Shown one piece after another: positions 7,161 to 13,787 of a stretch of 13,885 nt of DNA. Position numbers and translations under genes: made by a program. Source of the stretch: Stomatobaculum sp. (lineage in GTDB: Bacteria > Bacillota_A > Clostridia > Lachnospirales > Lachnospiraceae); NCBI GenBank assembly GCA_017449925.1, contig JAFSYO010000165.1, positions 1 through 13,885 on the forward strand, written 5' to 3'. A model generated the notes under the pieces. The model was not told the origin of the DNA. It searched no databases and was given only the letters and a program-made list of their open reading frames with translations. How positions within the stretch are numbered: position 1 is the stretch's first letter; every line of letters starts with the position of its first letter.

Positions 7161-9296
7161 TTATGTCCTGTTAATTTCTGCAGTCCGGCTGTTCTTCCGG
7201 CTCCCGGCGGTCTTCCGGCCACCGGCGCCGCTCCTCTTTTCTCCGCGGTAGTATCCTTCCGTTTTCAGAAACGCATCCCGCAGGAGATAGCCCGCGTTCC
7301 CGCTTTTCACCTGACCGGTCCTGCGGCCCACAAAGCCTTTCAGTTTGTCCATATACTCGTCCGGACTGATGGTGCCGTTCGAGACCATGGTAAGACCCTT
7401 CTCCCAGCTGGCGGTCAGCTCCGGATTCAGAAGCTGCTTCATGGAGACCTCCACCGCTTCATAGATCATCTCGCCCAGCAGCGTGGGGGTGATGACCTGG
7501 GTCTTCGCGTTTAATGCAAGATACCGGATGTTGAACAGCTTCTTCAGTATCTCCGCCCTGGTAGCGCTGGTGCCGATACCGGAGCCCTTGATCTGACTCC
7601 GCAGTTCTTCGTCCTCGATCAGCTGGCCCGCGTTCTCCATAGCCAGGATCATGGAACCGGAGGTATAGCGTTTCGGGGGAGAAGTCTCTCCCTCCTTCAC
7701 CTCGTACTTTTCCGGGGTTACAACGCTTCCTTTTTTTAAGCCGTCGATCATGGCCCGGAACCGGGGATCCCCCGCGTGACCGCCGGACATATCCTCCTCG
7801 TCAGACTTTCCATCGTCGGACTTACCTGCACCGGCTTTCTCCGCACCGCTGTTCCCGGATTCCGAGGAACCAACGGGCCCCCGGTTCTTCACTCCGGCCA
7901 CCTTCATCCAGCCCTCTTCCACCTGGAAGCGGATCGTCGAGAAGAAATGCTCCATTCCGACGAGGAGCTCGATGCTTTTTCTCTCAAAAACTGCCGGGGG
8001 ATAAAAGATGCTGAGGAACCTGCGGCAGATCATATCGTAGACATCCGCCGCGAGGGGCTTCAGGGAGCGGAGCGCTCCCAGTCCCTGTCCCGTGGGAATG
8101 ATGGCGTAGTGGTCCGTGATCTGCGCGTCGTTGGTGTAGCGCGTCTTGCCGATCCGTTTCCAGACATCTCCCGCCAGCACTTCTTCTGCAAAAACGCCGA
8201 TCTCCGGCACCGAGCGGAGACCGGAAAGATTCTTTCCGATTTCCTTTGCCACCGCGGTTGAAAGCACCCTGGCGTCAGTCCTCGGATAAGTGACAAGCTT
8301 CTTCTCGTACAGTTCCTGGACGATCTTCAGTGTCTCGTCAGGGCTGATCTTGAACCGGCGGGAGCAGTCGTTCTGCAGTTCCGCCAGGTTGTAAAGCAGA
8401 GGCGCGTTCTTGATTTCCTTCTTTTTTTCGGCTTTCAGGACCTTCGCCTCAGAAATGCCGGACAGACTGCGGATCAGTTCCTCCGCGTCATCCCTTTTCC
8501 GGAAGCCATTCTCTTTATACAGCTTTGGAGACTCGAAGTACCGGGACCCCTCCACGGCTCTCCACTCCCCGGAGAAACTCAGGCCGTCCTTCGAAAAGGT
8601 ACCGATCACCCGGTAGAAGGGCGTCTTCACAAAGTCCCGGATCTCCCGCTCTCTCCGCACCACCATGCCGAGCACGCAGGTCATCACCCGGCCCACGCTC
8701 ACCACGGTCTTTCTGTCATTCTTCAGGAAGGCGGACAAAGTACTCCCGTATTTCAGCGTCAATGCCCGGGAGAAATTGATCCCCATCAGGTAATCCTCCT
8801 GGGCTCTCAGGTACGCGGCAGCGCTGAGATTGTCATAGGCGCTCCAGTCCTTCGCTTCCCGGACGCCCCGCAGGATCTCCTCCTCCGTCTGGGAATCGAT
8901 CCAGACACGCTTCCGCTCCTTGCCCCGGACACCGGCCATCTGGTCCACCAGGCGGTAGATGTACTCGCCTTCCCTCCCGGAATCCGTGCAGATATAGATG
9001 GTCCCTACATCCTCCCGGTTCAGGAGCTTCTTCACGATCTCGAACTGCGGCTTTACATCTTCGATCACCTCGTAAAGAAAATGATCCGGAAGGAAGGGCA
9101 GGGTCTCCATGTCCCACCGTTTGTATTTCTGGTCATATTTCTCCGGATAGCTCATGGTCACCAGATGACCCACACACCAGGTCACGATGGTGTCCCCGCT
9201 CTCCAGATATCCGTTCTGTCTCCTGCCGTTCACTCCCAGCACCCGGGCAAATTCCTGGGCGACGCTGGGTTTCTCGGCGATAAATAACTGTTTCAG
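7161..9296 (-). CDS. topB: DNA topoisomerase III (type IA), CTG start
   Basis: TopB is a type IA topoisomerase that cuts one DNA strand through a tyrosyl phosphodiester and helps resolve recombination and replication intermediates. Starting at the GTG at 9242 would remove the catalytic Toprim N-terminus. Reading 18 codons further up to CTG at 9296 restores KQLFIAEKPSVAQ, with Glu8 matching the essential Glu of E. coli TopB (AEKPS). That CTG has GGAGG seven bases upstream, and no ATG, GTG or TTG occurs between it and the in-frame stop upstream. Other features (711 residues): VTWCVGHL, Toprim acidic motif DSGREGE (105-111), SVGRVMTCVLG, and the active-site Tyr337 in VTYPRTDAR. A Gly/Ser/Asp/Lys-rich low-complexity insert lies at about 471-511. 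The C-terminus is basic, with no zinc-ribbon cysteines seen. The start overlaps the galM stop, implying translational coupling. Confidence 0.95.
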   Translation of the reverse strand: MKQLFIAEKPSVAQEFARVLGVNGRRQNGYLESGDTIVTWCVGHLVTMSYPEKYDQKYKRWDMETLPFLPDHFLYEVIEDVKPQFEIVKKLLNREDVGTIYICTDSGREGEYIYRLVDQMAGVRGKERKRVWIDSQTEEEILRGVREAKDWSAYDNLSAAAYLRAQEDYLMGINFSRALTLKYGSTLSAFLKNDRKTVVSVGRVMTCVLGMVVRREREIRDFVKTPFYRVIGTFSKDGLSFSGEWRAVEGSRYFESPKLYKENGFRKRDDAEELIRSLSGISEAKVLKAEKKKEIKNAPLLYNLAELQNDCSRRFKISPDETLKIVQELYEKKLVTYPRTDARVLSTAVAKEIGKNLSGLRSVPEIGVFAEEVLAGDVWKRIGKTRYTNDAQITDHYAIIPTGQGLGALRSLKPLAADVYDMICRRFLSIFYPPAVFERKSIELLVGMEHFFSTIRFQVEEGWMKVAGVKNRGPVGSSESGNSGAEKAGAGKSDDGKSDEEDMSGGHAGDPRFRAMIDGLKKGSVVTPEKYEVKEGETSPPKRYTSGSMILAMENAGQLIEDEELRSQIKGSGIGTSATRAEILKKLFNIRYLALNAKTQVITPTLLGEMIYEAVEVSMKQLLNPELTASWEKGLTMVSNGTISPDEYMDKLKGFVGRRTGQVKSGNAGYLLRDAFLKTEGYYRGEKRSGAGGRKTAGSRKNSRTAEINRT

Positions 9297-10396
9297 TTGA
9301 TTTCCTCCGACTCGTCATCAAGCGGCATGAATAATTTTGTCGCTTCAAATTTGTATACCGTGAAATGATGATACTCTTCTCCCGGGCCAAACACAGGGCT
9401 GGGCCATTCCGGATGATTCACCGAATCCGGGTAGAACTGGGTCTCGAAGCAGTATCCGGTGCGGAACACGTAGCTGGCTCCGCCCTTTCCGGGGGCCTGG
9501 TTATCCTTCAGATTGTTCCCGGTGTAGAACTGCATGCCCGGAAGATCCGTGTAGACCTTCATCTTTCTGCCGGAGACCGGGTCCTTCGCCTTGGCTACCA
9601 GGTTCAGCTTTCCGTCCCAGCCGTTCAGGACATAATTGTGGTCGTAGCCGTTGCCGTTCTTCAGCTGGTCATAGTCCGCGTTGATATCCTGGCTGATGGG
9701 TTTCATGATGGTGAAATCCATGGGAGTCCCTTCCACCGGGAGGATCTCCCCCGTGGGGATGGCGCCTGCGTCCGAAGGCGTGAATTTGTCCGCGTTGATC
9801 CATACCAGCTGGTCGCCGATATCGCCCGCCCCGTGACCGCGCAGATTAAAATAGGCGTGGTTCGTGGGGTTGATGATGGTCGTCTTGTCGGAGGATGCCC
9901 GGTACTCGATCACCAGCTCGTCCTGCTCCGTTAAAGTGTAGGACACCGCAAAAGTCATGTCTCCCGGATATCCCTGGCTCCCGTCCGGAGAAAACAGCCG
10001 GAAGGTCACCTTGCTTCCCATCTTCGTTTCTTCGACCGTGCCGGTGAACAGCTTCTTCGCCCATTTATCCGGTCCGGAGTGAAGGTTATTCTCACCGTTG
10101 TTCTTCGCCAGCTGGTATTCCTTGCCCTCCAGGACAAAATGCCCCTTCGCGATCCGGTTCGCGCTTCTTCCGACGCACTCCCCGCAGCTGGTGGGGTTGT
10201 TGTAGTAGGTTTCCGCGTCGTCATAGCCGAACACCACGTCCTCCATCTTTCCGTCCCTGTCCGGCACGATCATGGAGATCCAGGCGGCGCCAAGATCCGT
10301 GAAGGAAGCTTCTGTCCCGTTCCCGTTGGTCATCGTATAGAGTTTCGCTGTCTGTCCGTTCTCCAGTTTTCCGAATTCTTTTACTGCAACGCTCAT
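9293..10396 (-). CDS. galM: aldose 1-epimerase (mutarotase)
   Basis: GalM interconverts the alpha and beta anomers of galactose and related sugars, feeding the Leloir pathway. The 367-residue length is normal. GRSANRIAKG (76-85) is the substrate-binding segment. His106 in NNLHSGPDKW and His180 in NPTNHAYFNL match the two conserved active-site histidines, and Glu318 in CFETQFYPD matches the catalytic base. No signal peptide is seen, so it is cytosolic. The ATG at 10396 has AAAGGAG six bases upstream. No other galactose gene lies nearby; instead it overlaps the topB start, so it may matter as the leading gene for topB expression. Specificity for galactose rather than another sugar cannot be read from the sequence. 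Confidence 0.96.
   Translation of the reverse strand: MSVAVKEFGKLENGQTAKLYTMTNGNGTEASFTDLGAAWISMIVPDRDGKMEDVVFGYDDAETYYNNPTSCGECVGRSANRIAKGHFVLEGKEYQLAKNNGENNLHSGPDKWAKKLFTGTVEETKMGSKVTFRLFSPDGSQGYPGDMTFAVSYTLTEQDELVIEYRASSDKTTIINPTNHAYFNLRGHGAGDIGDQLVWINADKFTPSDAGAIPTGEILPVEGTPMDFTIMKPISQDINADYDQLKNGNGYDHNYVLNGWDGKLNLVAKAKDPVSGRKMKVYTDLPGMQFYTGNNLKDNQAPGKGGASYVFRTGYCFETQFYPDSVNHPEWPSPVFGPGEEYHHFTVYKFEATKLFMPLDDESEEIN
9294..9308 (-). promoter_or_regulatory. ribosome binding site and CTG start of topB
   Basis: On the minus strand GGAGG (9304-9308) is followed by seven bases and CTG (9294-9296). The CTG shares two bases with the galM TGA (9293-9295), forming CTGA, the same geometry as common ATGA and GTGA overlaps. 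The next in-frame stop upstream is at 9315-9317, and the four codons between contain no ATG, GTG or TTG. Confidence 0.75.
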
Positions 10397-10420
10397 TTTC
10401 TGCTCCTTTCACGCACCTCA

Positions 10421-10456
10421 CAACAACAATAGGAGCTGCCCTTCGGCAGCTCCTAT
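10421..10456 (-). terminator. rho-independent terminator after asd
   Basis: A perfect 12-base-pair stem (10429-10440 with 10445-10456) with a four-base loop follows the asd stop codon on the minus strand. The stem is followed by TGTTGTTGTG, a broken T-run, so termination may be partial. Only 32 bases separate the stem from the galM start. Confidence 0.78.
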
Positions 10457-10457
10457 A

Positions 10458-10486
10458 AGTATAACATGTTTTACTTCGCCTGAATA
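10458..10486 (-). promoter_or_regulatory. possible extended -10 promoter for galM-topB
   Basis: On the minus strand TATACT (10458-10463) is preceded by TGT as an extended -10. A poor -35, TATTCA (10481-10486), lies 17 bases away inside the end of asd. Initiation would fall at the base of the asd terminator hairpin, putting that hairpin at the 5' end of galM mRNA. The gap downstream is too short for any other promoter. Confidence 0.35.
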
Positions 10487-11562
10487 TAGCCAAGCGCGGT
10501 CAGGCACTCCGCGGATTCCACTGCGCCGCCTGCTGCGCCGCGCAGCGTATTGTGGGACAGGCCCACGAATTTCCAGTCGTAGATGGAATCCTCACGGATG
10601 CGTCCGATGGACACGCCCATGCCGCCTTCGAAGTCCACATCCTGGGTGACCTGCGGGCGGTTATCCTCCTCCAGGTACTGGATGAACTGCTTCGGGGCGC
10701 TCGGAAGCTCCAGCTCCTGCGCCAGGCCCTTGTACTCTCCCAGCTTACGGATCAGCTCTTCCTTCGTGACTTTCTTGCGGAATTTCACGAAGACCGCAGC
10801 TGTGTGGCCGTTAAGCACCGGAACACGGATGCACTGGCAGCTGATGTGCGGCTCAGTCGCGGGAACGATCTCTCCGTTCTCAATGTGACCGAAGATCTTC
10901 AGCGGCTCCTTCTCGCTCTTCTCTTCCTCGCCGCCGATGTAGGGGATGATGTTGCCCACCATCTCGGGCCAGTCTTTGAAGTTCTTGCCGGCGCCGGAGA
11001 TGGCCTGGTAAGTCGTGGCGATCACCTCATAGGGCTCGAATTCCTTCCATGCCGCGAAAGCCGGGGTGTAGCTCTGAATGGAGCAGTTCGGCTTCACAGC
11101 GACGAACCCGCGCTCGGTTCCAAGGCGCTTTCTCTGGTCGCGGATGATCTCATAGTGCTCCGGGTTGATCTCCGGGATGACCATGGGAACGTCCTTCGTC
11201 CAACGGTGGGCGCTGTTGTTGGAGACGACGGGAGTCTCATGCTTTGCGTAATCTTCCTCGATGGCGCGGATCTCGTCCTTGGACATATCCACGGCGGAGA
11301 AGCAGAAGTCCACCTGCTCCGCGATCATGGCCACCTCGTTGACATTGACCACCTTCATGTCCTTGTACTTTTCGGGCATGGGGATATCCAGTTTCCAGCG
11401 GCCGCCGACTGCTTCTTCATAAGTCTTCCCCGCGCTCCTCGGGCTGGCTGCCAGCACCGCGACATCGAACCAGGGGTGGTTTTCAAGAATGGTCAGAAAA
11501 CGCTGCCCCACCATACCAGTGGCGCCGAGCACCGCGACCTTCAGCTTCCTTTCGAGTTTCAT
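10471..11562 (-). CDS. asd: aspartate-semialdehyde dehydrogenase
   Basis: Asd reduces aspartyl phosphate to aspartate semialdehyde with NADPH, supplying lysine/diaminopimelate, threonine and methionine synthesis. The 363-residue protein resembles the archaeal/fungal (USG-1-like) branch rather than the classical Gram-negative branch. The N-terminal Rossmann loop GATGMVG is at 13-19, the catalytic Cys160 in KPNCSIQ, and the likely catalytic His253 in VPVLNGHTA. ATG at 11562 has GAGGTAGG just upstream. It follows the HPr-like gene by 39 bases with no terminator or obvious promoter between, so the two are probably cotranscribed. It ends before a strong hairpin. Its product is the DapA substrate, although dapA is in a separate unit. 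Confidence 0.97.
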   Translation of the reverse strand: MKLERKLKVAVLGATGMVGQRFLTILENHPWFDVAVLAASPRSAGKTYEEAVGGRWKLDIPMPEKYKDMKVVNVNEVAMIAEQVDFCFSAVDMSKDEIRAIEEDYAKHETPVVSNNSAHRWTKDVPMVIPEINPEHYEIIRDQRKRLGTERGFVAVKPNCSIQSYTPAFAAWKEFEPYEVIATTYQAISGAGKNFKDWPEMVGNIIPYIGGEEEKSEKEPLKIFGHIENGEIVPATEPHISCQCIRVPVLNGHTAAVFVKFRKKVTKEELIRKLGEYKGLAQELELPSAPKQFIQYLEEDNRPQVTQDVDFEGGMGVSIGRIREDSIYDWKFVGLSHNTLRGAAGGAVESAECLTALGYIQAK

Positions 11563-11601
11563 AGCCTACCTCACTTTACTTCTTGCTTTACAGCGTTTTT
11601 C

Positions 11602-11829
11602 TCACTTGACCTCGTACTTTGCAACGACCTTCTCAAATGCCTCGTCTTCGCCAGTGTAGCGGACAGTCAGGGTCTTGGTCAGATCAAGGCCCAGCATTCC
11701 CAGGATGGACTTGCCGTCCACAAGAATACGCTCGATGCAGACATCAATATCAAATTTGCAGTTCTCCGCTGCCTGAACAAACTCCGTAACTTCCTTATTG
11801 CCCGCAAGTTTAATCTTCTTCTCAGTCAT
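11602..11829 (-). CDS. HPr-like protein lacking the phosphorylatable histidine
   Basis: HPr of the PTS carries phosphate on His15 and, in Firmicutes, is regulated at Ser46 by HPr kinase. This 75-residue protein keeps the HPr fold signature: FVQAAENCKFDID (17-29) matches the family's first helix and second strand, and GKSILGMLGL (39-48) matches the KSIMGVMSL segment, with Ser41 at the Ser46 position. The His-Ala-Arg-Pro active site is absent: the aligned stretch reads GNKE (10-13), with Gly10 where His is expected. It therefore cannot carry phosphate from enzyme I in the usual way. A Crh-like regulatory role through the serine is possible, but this is inference. The ATG at 11829 has AAGGAAGG seven bases upstream, better than an in-frame ATG at 11850. 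It shares a transcript with asd downstream. Confidence 0.88.
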   Translation of the reverse strand: MTEKKIKLAGNKEVTEFVQAAENCKFDIDVCIERILVDGKSILGMLGLDLTKTLTVRYTGEDEAFEKVVAKYEVK

Positions 11830-11893
11830 TATTCTACCTTCCTTATACATTCATAAGACGCTTAACAGCTTCCCTAACCATCCATTTCAGGAC

Positions 11894-11922
11894 ACTCCCC
11901 GCGTAAAACATGCGTTTGGAGT
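11894..11922 (-). other. possible 5'-terminal hairpin of the HPr-like/asd mRNA
   Basis: ACTCC (11894-11898) faces GGAGT (11918-11922), and CGC (11900-11902) faces GCG (11912-11914). There is a one-base bulge on one side and three on the other. The outer edge coincides with the predicted transcription start near 11922, so the mRNA would begin with this stem. Such 5' stems often stabilise transcripts; nothing here shows that directly. Confidence 0.35.
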
Positions 11923-11928
11923 TGCCTT

Positions 11929-11957
11929 ACTTTAACATGATATCGGGAATCGTTCAA
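11929..11957 (-). promoter_or_regulatory. promoter for the HPr-like gene and asd
   Basis: On the minus strand a -35 TTGAAC (11952-11957) and a -10 TAAAGT (11929-11934) are 17 bases apart, with TGT directly before the -10 as an extended element. Initiation near 11922 would give a leader of about 92 bases. The remainder of the gap back to the pyk terminator holds no further gene. Confidence 0.6.
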
Positions 11958-12006
11958 GGGTCATGTATTGTTTTTTATTGCGTGCATTGTTATATCACTA
12001 CTGAGA

Positions 12007-12042
12007 GAAAAGTCCCCCGCTATTATAAGCAGGGGACTTTTT
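12007..12042 (-). terminator. rho-independent terminator after pyk
   Basis: On the minus strand AAAGTCCCC pairs with GGGGACTTT, continuing through a G-U pair into GCT/AGC, for about 13 to 14 pairs with a six-base A/T loop (12022-12027). It is followed by TTTTCTCTC. It lies about 40 bases after the pyk stop. The stem is flanked by A and T runs on both sides, so it could also act on the opposite strand. Confidence 0.88.
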
Positions 12043-12083
12043 CAATCTCTGAGGCAGGTCTTGGATTCTGCCGGTATCTGTTA

Positions 12084-13502
12084 TTACTTGACTGTGATCA
12101 CGCGGATCATATTGGTATTTCCGCTGACTCCGAGCGGCACGCCCGCGGTCAGGACCACCTGGTCGCCCTTCCGGCAGAAGCCCGCCTTCTTCGCGGCGTC
12201 AATGGCGGAATCGAACAGCATTGCCTCGGTGTTCTCCTCCGGAATGAAGAGCGGCGTCACGCCGAACATCAGGTTCATCTGGCAGGCGTAAGTGTGGTTC
12301 ACAGTGCACGCCACGATCGGGCAGTCCGGACGGTACTTCATCAGCCGGTTCGCCGTGAATCCCGTCATGGTGACTGTCACGATGGCCTTCGCCCGGATAT
12401 CCTCAGCCACGGTGCAGGTAGCGTGGGAAATGGCTGTGGTGCTGTCCGTCTTCTCGCCGGAAGCGATCTTCTCCCGAAACAGACGGTAGTCCATATCCTT
12501 TTCCGTGCGGCGCGCGATCATGTCCATGGTGCGGACCGCCTCCAGCGGGTACTCGCCCGCGGCAGTCTCGCCGGAAAGCATGATGGCGGTGGTTCCGTCA
12601 TAGATCGCGTTGGCCACGTCCGTCGCCTCGGCTCTTGTGGGCCGCGGATGATGGATCATGGAATCCAGCATCTGGGTGGCGGTGATGACGATCTTGCCCA
12701 TCTTGTTCGCGTGCTCGATCAGCTTCTTCTGTATGACCGGGACCTCCTGGAAGGGGACCTCGACGCCCAGGTCGCCTCTGGCCACCATGACGCCGTCCGC
12801 CGCCTCGAAGATCTCTCCCATGTTACGCACGCCCTGCAGGCTCTCGATCTTCGCGATGATCTTCATCTTGCTGCCGTGGCTGTCCAGGATCTTCCGGATC
12901 TCTTTGATATCGTCCGCCGTGCGGGTGAAGGAAGCCGCGATATAATCGTAGCCCATCCTGCAGCCGAACTCGATATCGGAGCGGTCCTGCTCGCTGATGA
13001 ACGGCATAGAAAGATCCGCATCCGGGACATTCACTCCCTTGTGATTGGAGACCGGCCCGCCGTTGACGACAGTACAAACGATACGGTCCGCATGGACCTC
13101 GTCCACCTTCAGTTCGATGAGGCCGTCATCGATCAGGATGCAGCCGCCTTTCTTCACATCCTTCGGAAGATCCTTGTATGTGACAGATGCCTGCTCAGCA
13201 TCTCCCTCGATATTCTTTGTGGTCAGCGTGAACTTCTGACCCTTCTCCAGAAGGGCCTTTCCTTCCTTAAAATCTCCCAGGCGGATCTCCGGTCCCCTGG
13301 TATCCAGCAGCGTCGCCACCGGGAGGTTCAGCTCCCTTCTGACCTTCACTACTCTGTTGAACTTCGCTTCGTGTTCCTCGTGACTTCCATGAGAAAAGTT
13401 AAACCGCGCGACATTCATACCGGCCTTCATCAGCTCTTTCAGCATCTCCTCGCTCTCGCTGGCCGGTCCGATGGTGCAGATGATTTTTGTTTTTCTGATC
13501 AT
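12084..13502 (-). CDS. pyk: pyruvate kinase
   Basis: Pyruvate kinase transfers phosphate from phosphoenolpyruvate to ADP at the end of glycolysis; it is cytosolic and usually tetrameric. The start MIRKTKIICTIGPAS at 13502 is supported by AAAGGAG eight bases upstream; an in-frame ATG at 13526 lies upstream of that site. At 472 residues it has the compact form, without the extra C-terminal PEP-utiliser-like domain of the Bacillus enzyme. Motifs: Arg33 in VARFNFSHG; LLDTRGPEIR (65-74) with Glu72, the residue associated with potassium dependence; catalytic Lys218 in IIAKIES; metal ligands Glu220 and Asp244 (ARGDLGVE); and ITATQMLDSM with the following PTRAEATDVANA. It has its own promoter, a leader of about 170 bases and a strong terminator, so it is a single-gene unit. 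Pyruvate is a DapA substrate. Confidence 0.98.
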   Translation of the reverse strand: MIRKTKIICTIGPASESEEMLKELMKAGMNVARFNFSHGSHEEHEAKFNRVVKVRRELNLPVATLLDTRGPEIRLGDFKEGKALLEKGQKFTLTTKNIEGDAEQASVTYKDLPKDVKKGGCILIDDGLIELKVDEVHADRIVCTVVNGGPVSNHKGVNVPDADLSMPFISEQDRSDIEFGCRMGYDYIAASFTRTADDIKEIRKILDSHGSKMKIIAKIESLQGVRNMGEIFEAADGVMVARGDLGVEVPFQEVPVIQKKLIEHANKMGKIVITATQMLDSMIHHPRPTRAEATDVANAIYDGTTAIMLSGETAAGEYPLEAVRTMDMIARRTEKDMDYRLFREKIASGEKTDSTTAISHATCTVAEDIRAKAIVTVTMTGFTANRLMKYRPDCPIVACTVNHTYACQMNLMFGVTPLFIPEENTEAMLFDSAIDAAKKAGFCRKGDQVVLTAGVPLGVSGNTNMIRVITVK

Positions 13503-13519
13503 TATTATAACTCCTTTCC

Positions 13520-13551
13520 GGTACATGACCCGTCCTCGGATCCCCAGTACC
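13520..13551 (-). other. leader hairpin beside the pyk ribosome binding site
   Basis: In the pyk leader GGTAC (13547-13551) faces GTACC (13520-13524), and inside this GATCC (13538-13542) faces GGGTC (13527-13531) with one G-U pair. The loop is six bases, and an asymmetric internal loop of four and two bases separates the stems. The hairpin ends two bases before the AAAGGAG of pyk, so it may affect ribosome access or mRNA stability. Thermodynamic stability was not computed. Confidence 0.45.
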
Positions 13552-13560
13552 TTGCAGGTT

Positions 13561-13646
13561 TATTCTAAATTGGTCGTATTGTTCGTTTTGCGTTTTATTG
13601 TTTGTTTCATGTTTGATTGTTCATTTTATGTTTAAATGTTTGTTTG
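13561..13646 (-). other. A-rich, G-poor AAAC-repeat leader of pyk
   Basis: In the predicted pyk mRNA this segment is a run of loosely repeated AAAC and GAACAAT units. On the plus strand it shows eight GTTT words between 13586 and 13645. The mRNA sense has only six G in the 80 bases 13561-13640. It differs sharply in composition from the GC-rich genes and carries no convincing ORF. It is probably an unstructured leader; no known riboswitch fold was recognised. Confidence 0.5.
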
Positions 13647-13680
13647 CGAGCAGGTTTTTATGTTCCCGTTCGATTCCGGG

Positions 13681-13709
13681 AGTATAGCAGGGCTTATTCC
13701 CCATTGCAA
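13681..13709 (-). promoter_or_regulatory. strong sigma-A-type promoter for pyk
   Basis: On the minus strand a -35 TTGCAA (13704-13709) and a -10 TATACT (13681-13686) are 17 bases apart, with TGC before the -10 as an extended element. It is the best promoter match in the window. Initiation near 13674 gives a leader of about 172 bases. Confidence 0.8.
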
Positions 13710-13787
13710 GAGCTTTTTTCTTATGATACTCTTTACAAAACCTTTCAAAACCGGGTCAGCAATTGTAAGAAATCAGGAGAATCCCCC

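Noticed and set aside
10552..11856. 434-codon plus-strand frame opposite asd and the HPr-like gene
   Set aside because: It spans two real genes on the other strand, has no ribosome binding site of note, and shows the composition of an antisense shadow.
11910..13568. 552-codon open frame on the plus strand opposite pyk
   Set aside because: It is antisense to a clear pyruvate kinase, has no family resemblance, and its protein is rich in His, Arg, Asp and Leu, as expected from reading GC-rich codons backwards.
13665..13682. tRNA T-arm-like stretch containing GTTCGATTC
   Set aside because: The flanking bases do not form the five-pair stem around a seven-base loop, and no acceptor, D or anticodon arm is present; the upstream sequence is the T-rich tract.
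13704..13709. Palindromic TTGCAA as a shared -35 for divergent promoters
   Set aside because: On the plus strand TATGAT lies only 12 bases away, and the hexamer at 17-base spacing (TACTCT) is a poor -10, so only the pyk promoter is supported.
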